From the NCBI GenBank assembly GCA_040507035.1, contig JBEVVR010000014.1, forward strand, positions 1 through 64,000: 64,000 bases of DNA, read 5' to 3'. Below the pieces are notes generated by a model that made no database searches, was not told where the DNA came from, and worked only from the letters and a program-made list of their open reading frames with translations. Below are positions 30,324 through 38,754 of the stretch, in pieces (the stretch's first letter is position 1; each line of letters starts with the position of its first letter). The DNA comes from Thiodiazotropha sp040507035 (GTDB lineage: Bacteria; Pseudomonadota; Gammaproteobacteria; Chromatiales; Chromatiaceae). Position numbers and translations under genes: made by a program.

Positions 30324-33280
30324 GATGTCTCTGCGATGATGGCGTTTAGGCCCGCCTTGGGTAGATCGATAGTGACTCGAGTGCCATTCCCCTTTGTCGA
30401 GTCTATACTGATGGCACCGTTATGGTCGGAAACAATCTTATAGGCGATAGCCAGACCGAGCCCGGTACCGTCACCCGGTGCCTTGGTGGTGAAAAAGGGT
30501 TCGAAGACATAACCCACATCCTGCTCCTCAATCCCTTCACCCTGATCCTGTATCTCAATCCGCACCAGGCTATCCATCTCACTGGCGTATAGTTCGACTT
30601 GGCTGTCGGGGGGGGAGGCATCACAGGCGTTGGTCAGGATGTTGACCAGGATCTGTGAAATTCCCTGGCGGTCGGCAGTGATGATGAGATCGGGATCGCA
30701 TTGATTTTCCCATTCAATCTGGCGCCCGTGACGGGTCAATTTCACCAACCGAATCGCCTCATCCGCCACTTCCTTCAGCGAGAAGTCCTGAATGTCGCCG
30801 CCGATACCGCCACTGCGGCTGAAATTCATCAAGGTCTTGACGATCGAGGTGATGCGTTGGGTCTGATTGATAATCTCTTCGACACTCTCTCGGGCCAACT
30901 CCGGGTCATCCTCATGGCGGAGATTCTGCGCCAGGGATGCGATGCCGGTTACCGGATTACCGATCTCGTGGGCCACCCCTGCCGCCAGGCGGCCGATGGA
31001 TGCCAGGCGCTCGCTATGGGCCAATTCAGCCTCAAGGGTCTCCAAGTCTGTAAGGTCTTCCATCAGCATCACCTGGCTGGTGCGTGCCTCTTCCACCGGG
31101 TGATCGACCGGAAGGGGGGCCGGGATGGCGGCCTTGTGCAGATTGAACCATCGGCTCTTGCCCTGGTGCTTGATTTCCAGGTGGTGAATATGTTCATCGG
31201 ATGCGGATGCGAAGCCGGCCAGCAGGTGCCCCCATGGGGCGGGTAACCTGTGGAGTGAAACCCCGATCGCATCCCGAGCGGGCACCCTGGTCATCACCTC
31301 CATAGCGAGGTTCCAGATGGTCACAGTACGCAGTCGATCGATGGTGCAGACCCCCAAGGGCAGATCAAGCAGGATCTGTCGGTGGTAGCGACGTAGATTG
31401 TCGAGGTCGGCACTGAGGCCACGCAGGCGGGTGCGTGAGTGTTCCAGCTGATCCTCGATGAAACGCATGGAATCGGCCAGCGCGGTCTGGGTGTGGATGT
31501 CGAGTTGCAGTCTGCGGTTGATGATCATGTGGGCCAGCTGAGGACCGAGCAGACCGGAGAGGTTACGCTCGATGCGTTCACGTAGCCGGCGTAGTTGCGC
31601 CGGGCGGGTTTCATTGGCGGGGAGGCTAAGATCACTGAGCGCCTGTTCCACCTCACGCTGTGCGGCATCCCCACCCAGCATCTGCGACAGCTGTTTGGTG
31701 AATTGTGCGGTGGAGACGGCATTGACCATGCCGCCAAGGGGCACCAGAGATTCGCTACAACAGGCTTGAGCGGCGTCTTTCTCCCCCAGGCTCTGTTTGC
31801 TGATCAGTGAACCGAAGACAAACAGCAGGGTGTTGGCGGTGAGTGTCCAGAAAGTGGCGAACTCCCATTTGTCCATACCCGAGGTGTGGAGTATGGCGGG
31901 TATATCGAATTCGGTGCGGATAAATCCTGAACTTTCCAGCAGAGGGATCAGCAGGGTACCCGTCCACACCGCGATACCGCCGAGCAGGCCGAGAATAAAA
32001 CCAACCCGGGTAGCGCGTCGCCAATAGAGTAGCCCAATGATGCCCGGTAAGAATTGGGCGACAGCGACAAAGGAAATCAGACCGAGTTGGACCAGCCCCT
32101 GATGTTTTTCCAACAACACGTAGAATCCATAGCCTGCCATGATTATCAGGGCAATCAGCAACCTGCGACCGAACAGCAACCAGCGATATAGGTTGACCTG
32201 CGGATCGGGGAAGTTGGTCGGCAGCAGGATATGATTCAGGGTCATCGAAGAGAGCGCAAGTGAGGTGATAATCATCATCGCGCTCGCCGAGGATATGCCG
32301 CCGATAAAGGCAAGTGTCGGTAGCCATGAAGGGCCCTGGTCGAGGGTGATGCCGAGGGCAAAATAGTCCGGGTCAAGGTTGAGATTGAGGGCCTCACCAC
32401 CCCACAGGATCAACGGAATCGGTAGGTTGATCAACAGCAGAAAGAGCGGAAAGCCCCAGCTGGCGGTCTTCAGTGCCTTGGGTTCCAGGTTCTCCGCGAA
32501 CAACATGTGAAACTGCCGTGGCAGTAGGAATGCAGCGGCAAAAGCCAACAGCAGAAGTGTCGACCAGGGCCCCTCGCGAACCGGCTGGTAGAGCCGGTCC
32601 AGGGTCTCGGGATGGTCAGCGAGCCACTGGTTGAGGCCGCTAAAACCATCGAACACCCCAAATAGTGTGACCAAGCCGATGACCAGCAGTGCCACCAGTT
32701 TAACCATTGACTCGAAAGCGATGGCAAGTACCAGACCACGGTGCTTTTCACGGCTGGTGCTGTGTCTGGCGCCGAACAAGATGGCAAATACCACCAGGGC
32801 GGAGCAGAAGATCAGGGCCAGGATCCGCGGTGCCACGGTATGGCTGATCATCTGCAGAGAGTCGGTGACAGCGCGAATCTGCAGCGCGATATAGGGCAGG
32901 GTGCCCACCAGCATGAAGAGGGTGACCAGGATCCCCGCCAATTGGCTGCGGTAGCGGAAGGCGAAGAGGTCCGCCAGGGAGGTCAGTTGATACTCACGGG
33001 TTAGACGAAGCAGTGGCTGGAACAGAATAGGGGTGAGGGCGAACGCCAGGGTCACCCCCAGATAGATGGTCAGAAAGAGGTAGCCGTTGTCCTTGGCAAA
33101 GCCTACGCTGCCGTAGTAGGTCCAGGAAGTGGCATAGACGCCGAGGGAGAGGACATAGATCAAGGGGTGGCGAATCAAGCGCTCGGGGATGCGTCCACTG
33201 TCCCCCGCGTAGGCGATGACAAACAGCAATCCCAGATAGAGAAAGCCTATGCCGAAGAGTAACCAGAGATCATGGCTCAT
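30320..33280 (-). CDS. Sensor histidine kinase fused to a solute/sodium symporter domain (CbrA-like)
   Basis: About 986 residues. Residues about 1-510 carry some 13 membrane segments of the SLC5/SSS transporter type (LLFGIGFLYLGLLFVIAYAG, YATSWTYYGSVGFAKDNGYL, SLADLFAFRYRSQLAGI). A PAS-like segment then leads to HisKA with RLAAGVAHEIGNPVTGIASL and the ATPase domain with LVNILTNACDAS and GTGLGLAIAY. The family links transport of a substrate (histidine for CbrA, acetate-related for Vibrio CrbS) to kinase output. ATG 33280 is chosen; the frame opens 13 codons earlier, within the small upstream gene. The start overlaps the upstream gene by 11 bp and the end overlaps the regulator by 4 bp. Confidence 0.9.
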   Translation of the reverse strand: MSHDLWLLFGIGFLYLGLLFVIAYAGDSGRIPERLIRHPLIYVLSLGVYATSWTYYGSVGFAKDNGYLFLTIYLGVTLAFALTPILFQPLLRLTREYQLTSLADLFAFRYRSQLAGILVTLFMLVGTLPYIALQIRAVTDSLQMISHTVAPRILALIFCSALVVFAILFGARHSTSREKHRGLVLAIAFESMVKLVALLVIGLVTLFGVFDGFSGLNQWLADHPETLDRLYQPVREGPWSTLLLLAFAAAFLLPRQFHMLFAENLEPKALKTASWGFPLFLLLINLPIPLILWGGEALNLNLDPDYFALGITLDQGPSWLPTLAFIGGISSASAMMIITSLALSSMTLNHILLPTNFPDPQVNLYRWLLFGRRLLIALIIMAGYGFYVLLEKHQGLVQLGLISFVAVAQFLPGIIGLLYWRRATRVGFILGLLGGIAVWTGTLLIPLLESSGFIRTEFDIPAILHTSGMDKWEFATFWTLTANTLLFVFGSLISKQSLGEKDAAQACCSESLVPLGGMVNAVSTAQFTKQLSQMLGGDAAQREVEQALSDLSLPANETRPAQLRRLRERIERNLSGLLGPQLAHMIINRRLQLDIHTQTALADSMRFIEDQLEHSRTRLRGLSADLDNLRRYHRQILLDLPLGVCTIDRLRTVTIWNLAMEVMTRVPARDAIGVSLHRLPAPWGHLLAGFASASDEHIHHLEIKHQGKSRWFNLHKAAIPAPLPVDHPVEEARTSQVMLMEDLTDLETLEAELAHSERLASIGRLAAGVAHEIGNPVTGIASLAQNLRHEDDPELARESVEEIINQTQRITSIVKTLMNFSRSGGIGGDIQDFSLKEVADEAIRLVKLTRHGRQIEWENQCDPDLIITADRQGISQILVNILTNACDASPPDSQVELYASEMDSLVRIEIQDQGEGIEEQDVGYVFEPFFTTKAPGDGTGLGLAIAYKIVSDHNGAISIDSTKGNGTRVTIDLPKAGLNAIIAETS

Positions 33281-33464
33281 GGTATCGCAGGTTGATCCAG
33301 GCAATGAGACAGATGACAACGACCCAGATGAGATAGGGTAGGTACCAGGGGCTGCCCGGCGATGACCAGAGAATCATGATGGGTGCGGAGAAGAGCAATA
33401 GGATCAACAGCCCCAGGGCGACTGTGCGGTCGATCTTTGTTTCGGGTGGCAGTGGCTCTCGCAT
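33270..33464 (-). CDS. CbrX-like small membrane protein
   Basis: 64 residues with two membrane segments (about 15-33, VALGLLILLLFSAPIMILW, and about 40-58, WYLPYLIWVVVICLIAWI). It ends 11 bp inside the kinase gene, so translation is coupled. Pseudomonas cbrA is likewise preceded by a small overlapping gene, cbrX. I infer the relationship from position, size and topology rather than from sequence identity. It is the first gene of the three-gene operon, 17 bp downstream of a palindromic site. Confidence 0.65.
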   Translation of the reverse strand: MREPLPPETKIDRTVALGLLILLLFSAPIMILWSSPGSPWYLPYLIWVVVICLIAWINLRYHEP

Positions 33465-33481
33465 GCCTGAAGCCTAGCAGG

Positions 33482-33498
33482 TGTTACTTTAGGTAACA
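33482..33498. promoter_or_regulatory. Perfect palindrome TGTTAC-N5-GTAACA upstream of the CbrXAB-like operon
   Basis: TGTTACTTTAGGTAACA has 6-bp perfect arms with a 5-bp spacer. It ends 17 bp before the small membrane protein start codon, inside the expected promoter or leader, which suits repression or autoregulation better than long-range activation. A near copy lies at 26524-26540 before the acetate symporter operon. Confidence 0.6.
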
Positions 33499-33529
33499 AC
33501 CCTTTTGGACGCTGGCGTATCCCTGTCAA

Positions 33530-33583
33530 GCAGCCAGCTTCAGACGCTGGCTGCAAAGTGAAACGACTCGGGATTTGAGTCGT
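33530..33583 (-). terminator. Two hairpins after cheV
   Basis: 33530-33554 forms a perfect 9-bp stem, GCAGCCAGC/GCTGGCTGC, with a 7-base loop. 33563-33583 forms a 7-bp stem, ACGACTC/GAGTCGT, with a 7-base loop. Both lie right after the cheV stop; U-runs are short. They probably separate cheV from the CbrX-like operon on the same strand. Confidence 0.6.
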
Positions 33584-33589
33584 CAGGGG

Positions 33590-34552
33590 TTATTTTTGGC
33601 TTTGGATATTCTCGATTATCTCGTGCAGTTTGGATGACAGCTCAGTGGGCTCGAATTTGGGCACGTAGGCATCGGCGCCCACGCCCTTGCCCAGTGCCAT
33701 ATTGGCATCCGCGGACAGGGATGAGTGCATGATGATGGGGATATCGCTGAAACGGGAATCTTCCTTGACCTTTCTGGTCAGCACATAACCGTCCATCTCC
33801 GGCATCTCGACATCGGTGAGGATGATCTGTACGAAATCGCTGGGCTTGTGATCGGTCGCTTCCGCCCGCTCGGCGATCTCCTTGAGCTTGCTCCAGGCCT
33901 CGGCGCCGTTGATGGTGCTGATGTATTTGATGCCCATGTGTTCCATGGTGCGAATGATTTGATCCCGGGCAACCGCCGAATCATCGGCAAACAGCAGGGT
34001 GACGTCGCTCTCTCCGACCTGTTTGATACCATCGAACAGCTCGGCGCCCTGGCCGAATCCGGATGTCTGGCTAAGGACCATCTCCACGTCCATGATCATG
34101 ACCAAACGTTTATCCTTGAGTTCGGTGACCGCGGTGACCAGCCCACCGTGCTGCTGCGCCATCATCGACGGCGGTACCTTGACATCTTCCCAGGCCAGGC
34201 GCTCGATGGTATCCACCGCATGGACGAGAAAACCCTGGACGTTTTTGTTGTACTCGGTGACGATCAGAATACTCGGACGCTCTTCGGTCTGAATGCCGCA
34301 GAAATCGGGGAGATTGATCACCGGTATCATATTTCCCCGCAAACTGACCATTCCCTCTACTGACGGGGGCATATCCGGGGCGTGGGTGATTTCCGGGACC
34401 AGCATGACTTCACGGACCTTGAAGACGTTGACACCGTAAGTCTCCTCACGACCGGTTCTGATATCTTTACCCAGGCTGAAAAGAAGGACCTCCAGTCGAT
34501 TGGTGCCAGCCAGGCGCGTACGATCATCTACAGATTTAATAAAATTAGACAT
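33590..34552 (-). CDS. cheV: Chemotaxis coupling protein CheV
   Basis: 320 residues: a CheW domain (about 15-165, GREETYGVNVFKVREVM, PPSVEGMVSLRGNMIPVINL) joined to a receiver domain (about 185-315, LFADDSAVARDQI, Asp in IILTDVEMPEMDGY, Lys in YVPKFEPTEL). CheV links chemoreceptors to CheA and can be phosphorylated as an adaptation or phosphate-sink module. The rest of the chemotaxis operon is not in the window, which is common for cheV. Two hairpins follow. Confidence 0.93.
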   Translation of the reverse strand: MSNFIKSVDDRTRLAGTNRLEVLLFSLGKDIRTGREETYGVNVFKVREVMLVPEITHAPDMPPSVEGMVSLRGNMIPVINLPDFCGIQTEERPSILIVTEYNKNVQGFLVHAVDTIERLAWEDVKVPPSMMAQQHGGLVTAVTELKDKRLVMIMDVEMVLSQTSGFGQGAELFDGIKQVGESDVTLLFADDSAVARDQIIRTMEHMGIKYISTINGAEAWSKLKEIAERAEATDHKPSDFVQIILTDVEMPEMDGYVLTRKVKEDSRFSDIPIIMHSSLSADANMALGKGVGADAYVPKFEPTELSSKLHEIIENIQSQK

Positions 34553-34835
34553 GGTCCTGTTACTCTAAAATAGAGGGCGTTTCTGGGATAGGCGCAGAGC
34601 CCGGCCAACCATGACCCCACACCTCATGCCTTTTGTAGCGGTCGAGGATGAAAAAGCTTTAGTTCGTACGGTCTTGGTGGTGCTTGGCACCATGATGCCG
34701 GCAAATGGCCACTGATCTACCTGTATCGATGCGGGCCGGATTCCTGTGAAGTGCCTAAATAACTGGAAAAAAACCAGCTTTTACACCAAGATCTAGATCA
34801 TTGGTGATTTGATGGGTAAATAGAGGAGAATCGGT

Positions 34836-35219
34836 GTGAATCCGGAGAAGGTTGTTTTTGGTTTTTTCATTGTACTTGCCCTGACCCTGAATTTTGGTTT
34901 TTTTGTGGGTGACCTGGACAATCCGGATCACCACCACGTCTATGAGTTGTTCGCAGTCATCGTGGTCAATCTGATTGCAACGGTACTTAAATTTGGCGAT
35001 CGAACCCAGATGGGTGCTGTGTTGCTTGCAACCAGCCTGGTGGCGCTGCTGCAGTTGTTTGCCGCTGCGCTTGTGTGGACAGTGGCGGTGCATGTCACTG
35101 AGACCGGTCTCACCACGATTACCATGGCCAGCATCGTTTCGCTTTCAGGTGGCGCCATGTTGGCGAACGTGGTCTCTGTCATATTGTTGATCATCGAAAC
35201 CGTAATGTTGCGCCGCTAA
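34836..35219 (+). CDS. DUF6394-type inner-membrane protein
   Basis: 127 residues with four membrane segments: about 6-24, 35-50, 60-85 and 100-122. Visible stretches are KVVFGFFIVLALTLNFGFFV, the GDLDNPDHHHVYELFAVIVV loop rich in His and Asp, and SGGAMLANVVSVILLIIETV. It lies 29 bp before the potassium channel gene and is probably co-transcribed, so it may be an accessory subunit of that channel. The DUF name is from memory; function unknown. AGAGGAG is upstream of the start codon. Confidence 0.6.
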   Translation: MNPEKVVFGFFIVLALTLNFGFFVGDLDNPDHHHVYELFAVIVVNLIATVLKFGDRTQMGAVLLATSLVALLQLFAAALVWTVAVHVTETGLTTITMASIVSLSGGAMLANVVSVILLIIETVMLRR

Positions 35220-35248
35220 ACGGTCTTAGGGTCTAGCGCCTGTTCCTC

Positions 35249-36952
35249 ATGAATAACATCTTCTTCCTCATCTTCAGGCGCATGCGGGCGCCTTTGCTGA
35301 CCCTGGTGATGACCTATTCCATCGCTATGCTGGGTCTGGTGCTGATTCCCGGCAAGGATGCGGACGGCAATGTCTGGCATATGGATTTCTTCCACGCCTT
35401 CTATTTCGTCAGCTTCATGTCCAGCACCATTGGCTTTGGCGAGATACCCTTCGCCTTCACCGCGGCGCAACGCCTGTGGGTCAGTTTTTCCATCTTTTTT
35501 ACTGTCGTCGTTTGGCTCTACTCCATTGGAACCGTGCTTGCCCTGCTCAAGGATGAAACCTTTCAAAATGCTTTAACTCAACGAAGATTCGCAAGACAAA
35601 TCAAGAGAATGCGTGAATCTTTTTATCTGGTTTGTGGGTATGGTCAGACAGGCGAGGCTTTGGTCAAGGCACTTACCGACAGAAACCAGCATGCGGTAGT
35701 GATCGATCTCCTCGAGGATCGCGTCAACATACTGAAGTTGGAAAACCTGCGAGAATATGTTCCCGGTCTCTGCGGCGATGCCAGCCTTCCCGAAAATCTC
35801 CTGGAGGCGGGTCTCAAACACCCGTTGTGTGAGGGTGTGGTAGCACTCACCAACTCCAACGAAGACAATCTGATGATCGCCATCACGGCAAAATTGATAC
35901 ATCCGGATATCGATGTGATCTGCCGTGCCGACTCCCATGACGTGGAAAAGAACATGGCCTCCTTCGGCACAGATTTCATCATCGATCCCTTCGACGCCTT
36001 TGCCCTGCATCTGGCGACCGCCATTCAGGCGCCCTGCCTAAGCCTGCTTCAGGATTGGCTCTCCCTGGGTCGCAGAGACATGCTTAACGATCCGGTCTAC
36101 CCTCCAAGCAAGGGGCTCTGGGTGATATGCGGTTTTGGTCGCTTTGGTAAGGCGGTCTACAACAAACTCGTTCGCGAGGGCCTGGAGGTTATCGTTGTGG
36201 AGGCGGAGCCCGAGATGACGGGTACCCCACCCACCCACTGTATCACGGGTCGGGGTACAGAAGCGGAAACCCTCTCTGAAGCGGAGATTGAAAGGGCTGT
36301 TGGATTGGTGGCGGGTACCGACAACGACGCCAACAACCTCTCGATTATCATGACCGCACGGGAATTGAATCCCGACCTGTTCGTGATATTGAGGCAGAAT
36401 CTGAAACAAAACGATGTGGTGATCGAGGCGGTTGGCGCGGAGATGGTGATGTTGCCCAGCGATATCATTGCCAACCGGATTCGGGTATTGTTAGGTGCGC
36501 CGATGCAGCACCAGTTCGTGAAGCTTGTACTGCACCAGGAAGATGAGTGGGCCTGTCAACTGATCAGCAGGATATCCGCCTTGGTAACCCGTCATGCACC
36601 GGAGGTGTGGGAGGTTGCTTTTTCCGAGCGCGAATCCCATGCTGTCTGTGCGTTTGTCAGACGCGGCAATCCCTTGACTCTGGGAGAACTGATGACCGAC
36701 CCACGGGATAGGAGCAGCAAACTACCCTGTATCCCGTTGATGCTCAATCGCCATAACGACTATTTACTATTGCCGGATTTGGATCTCAAGGTGCAAAAGG
36801 ATGACCATTTGCTCTTCTGCGGGTCGGTTTATGCCAAAAACCGTATGCACTGGACGTTGCAAAATGAAAATGCCCTAAACTACATAATAACGGGAGAGGC
36901 CAGGCCGGAGGGATGGGTTTGGCGTCACTTGAGAAAAAGAGAGGTGATATGA
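35249..36952 (+). CDS. Potassium channel with two TrkA/RCK domains
   Basis: 567 residues. Two membrane helices (about 12-32 and 73-98) flank a pore loop with filter STIGFGEIP, the TxGFG variant of the K+ signature. The first RCK domain starts FYLVCGYGQTGEALVKALTD (GxGxxG, about 128) and the second LWVICGFGRFGKAVYNKLVR (about 290); each is followed by a TrkA-C-like part. NAD(H) or another nucleotide should gate the channel. It probably handles K+ or membrane potential in the inner membrane. The last codons overlap the hemerythrin gene (ATGA). Confidence 0.88.
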   Translation: MNNIFFLIFRRMRAPLLTLVMTYSIAMLGLVLIPGKDADGNVWHMDFFHAFYFVSFMSSTIGFGEIPFAFTAAQRLWVSFSIFFTVVVWLYSIGTVLALLKDETFQNALTQRRFARQIKRMRESFYLVCGYGQTGEALVKALTDRNQHAVVIDLLEDRVNILKLENLREYVPGLCGDASLPENLLEAGLKHPLCEGVVALTNSNEDNLMIAITAKLIHPDIDVICRADSHDVEKNMASFGTDFIIDPFDAFALHLATAIQAPCLSLLQDWLSLGRRDMLNDPVYPPSKGLWVICGFGRFGKAVYNKLVREGLEVIVVEAEPEMTGTPPTHCITGRGTEAETLSEAEIERAVGLVAGTDNDANNLSIIMTARELNPDLFVILRQNLKQNDVVIEAVGAEMVMLPSDIIANRIRVLLGAPMQHQFVKLVLHQEDEWACQLISRISALVTRHAPEVWEVAFSERESHAVCAFVRRGNPLTLGELMTDPRDRSSKLPCIPLMLNRHNDYLLLPDLDLKVQKDDHLLFCGSVYAKNRMHWTLQNENALNYIITGEARPEGWVWRHLRKREVI

Positions 36953-37506
36953 GACCACTACTGGAAAAGCTCCATAAAGACCATATCAATCTGGCCCGCT
37001 TGCTCGACCTCATGAGTCACGAGTTGGACGCTCTGAGCGCCGGTAACGAAGCGAACTTCGATCTCAAAATCGAAATGTTGGACTATATCGAGCACTATGC
37101 TGAGCAATCCCACCACCCTACCGAAGATCAGATCAACAAGGTTGCGTTTCGCAAGAAAGCGTTGAAAGAACACAAGTCGCTCCATGAACGGGTACTCAAG
37201 GAGCATGAAGATCTGATTGGATTGGCGCGCAACTACAGAAAGACCCTTGAGGGGGCGATGCAGGGTGAGGTGCTACTCAGAGAGGAGGTGGAGACCCGGG
37301 GCAGGGAGTTCGTTGCTCTGCAGCGCCAACATATAGACCTGGAGGAACAGGAGATCTTTCCCTTGGTAGAGAGTGCCCTCAATGACAAGGATTGGCAGAA
37401 ACTGGAAGCGGAGATTGCCCATGGTGACGATCCCCTGTTCCATCGCCAAGATTACAATCGCTTTCGCAGCCTCATCGACTATCTTCAGGCCCACGAGGAT
37501 GAATAG
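36949..37506 (+). CDS. Hemerythrin-domain protein
   Basis: 185 residues of a four-helix di-iron fold. Likely metal ligands are in LHKDHINLARLLDL, the IEHYAEQSHHPTEDQ motif (HxxHP.E), EHKSLHERVLKEHEDL and RQHIDLEEQEIFPLVE (HxxxEExxxFP). Such proteins bind O2 or sense oxygen, NO or iron in the cytoplasm. GAGAGGTGAT precedes ATG 36949, and the start overlaps the channel stop by 4 bp, so the two are translationally coupled. This suggests the channel is tied to an oxygen or redox signal. Confidence 0.88.
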   Translation: MRPLLEKLHKDHINLARLLDLMSHELDALSAGNEANFDLKIEMLDYIEHYAEQSHHPTEDQINKVAFRKKALKEHKSLHERVLKEHEDLIGLARNYRKTLEGAMQGEVLLREEVETRGREFVALQRQHIDLEEQEIFPLVESALNDKDWQKLEAEIAHGDDPLFHRQDYNRFRSLIDYLQAHEDE

Positions 37507-37658
37507 CGCTTGATTCCTCATCACAGACCTATCTCGACAATGATAAATACCGGTTTCTTGATATCCAACCAGTGATGGGACTTGCGGAAGTCCTAAGTGA
37601 GTCGCGCGACTTTTTTGAATTCAGTTGCTGTGTAGACTTATTCAATCCAAAGAATTTT

Positions 37659-37675
37659 GGTGGGGCAGGGCCCCA
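37659..37675. repeat. Second copy of the GGTGGGGCAGGGCCCCA palindrome core
   Basis: GGTGGGGCAGGGCCCCA is identical over 17 bp to 28861-28877. Here it stands alone, between the hemerythrin gene and the MotY-like gene on the plus strand. The surrounding 37507-37776 shows no gene. Confidence 0.65.
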
Positions 37676-37776
37676 TACTACCCATCAGGAAAGAGCGTAA
37701 CGAAGAGACACCTAAGGATCAACCTCACCTGGCCGATATGCTTTTCAGAGTTATTGCTTGGTTGGTGGATTGAGGT

Positions 37777-38688
37777 ATGGCGTTTTCCCTATGTAGAAAC
37801 AGAGATATGGCCTATTTCGTCGCTGTAGCGTTTTGCTCGTTACTGCTGACAGTCAAATTCCATGCCCTGTATGCCGTTGAGCTGGAGGATCAGCGCTATA
37901 TGGCGGGGATGCATGACGCTGAATGGTCGTTTTCCGGTTCGGGATTCAGCTGTGAACTGGCCCACGAGGTGCCGCAGTTCGGTATCGCCCGATTCAGGCG
38001 GCTGGCAGGAGAGGACCTGCACTTCTTAATCAACAGCTTTCAGCCGGTTCCCGAAGCGGTCGAAGGGGTCGTGAATGAGCGCTCGCCGGCCTGGGAGCAC
38101 AATCCCCCGGATCCCATCCGCCACCCGATCACCATTCAGTCGGGCCTGCGGCCCATGACGTTGCCACGAAAGCGGGCCGGGTGGTTGCTGACCTCGTTGA
38201 CCAAGGGGCAGGTGGGGAGTTTTGCTTTTCCCGATTGGGACGACAGTCGCCGCCAGGTCAGGGTAGAGCTGTCACCGGTCAATTTCCAAAAACCCTATCG
38301 GGAGTTCAAACGCTGTCTTCGCCAATTACCAGCGCGTGGGGGCTTTTCCGCGATGCGACATTCGACGCTCCATTTCGCGCTGGATGTGGATCGTTTGGAT
38401 GATAACGGAGCGCAGCAACTTGAACAGCTCGCAGCCTATATCAAGGCCGATGAAAGGATCAGTCGAATCACCATCGAGGGTCACGCTGATGACCAGGGTT
38501 CCAGCCGATACAACAAGGGTCTGTCGGCGCGCCGTGCGGCAAATGTCTATAGGTATTTAAAGAACAAAGGCATCAAAGGTGGGACGATGATCCAGCGCTC
38601 TTACGGCGAGTCCCGGCCGAAGATAGCAAAACGCAGCGAATCCGCACGCGCCGCCAACCGGCGGGTTGAAATCAAGTTACAGCGATAG
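37777..38688 (+). CDS. motY: MotY-like flagellar T-ring protein with OmpA domain
   Basis: 303 residues. A signal peptide (to about residue 33, LLLTVKFHALYA) is followed by the N-terminal MotY domain, with QRYMAGMHDAEWSFSGSGFS, CELAHEVPQFGIARF and RRLAGEDLHF. The C-terminal OmpA peptidoglycan-binding domain (about 195-303) shows LHFALDVDRLDD, ITIEGHADDQGSSRYNKGLS and ARAANRRVEIKL. MotY forms the T ring that anchors the stator around the flagellar motor in Vibrio and Pseudomonas. ATG 37777 gives a basic n-region and has GGTGGA 7 bp upstream; ATG 37807 is possible. Motility also fits cheV. Confidence 0.82.
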   Translation: MAFSLCRNRDMAYFVAVAFCSLLLTVKFHALYAVELEDQRYMAGMHDAEWSFSGSGFSCELAHEVPQFGIARFRRLAGEDLHFLINSFQPVPEAVEGVVNERSPAWEHNPPDPIRHPITIQSGLRPMTLPRKRAGWLLTSLTKGQVGSFAFPDWDDSRRQVRVELSPVNFQKPYREFKRCLRQLPARGGFSAMRHSTLHFALDVDRLDDNGAQQLEQLAAYIKADERISRITIEGHADDQGSSRYNKGLSARRAANVYRYLKNKGIKGGTMIQRSYGESRPKIAKRSESARAANRRVEIKLQR

Positions 38689-38754
38689 CAGTCGTAAAGG
38701 GTAGTGCGGTCAGGCTGCGCTATCGATCCCCAGCGTGATATGCTTTGTAGCATC

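Noticed and set aside
35249..36952. TIGFG filter as an abnormal channel
   Set aside because: TxGFG is a known variant of the K+ selectivity filter, so it is not a sign of a broken channel.
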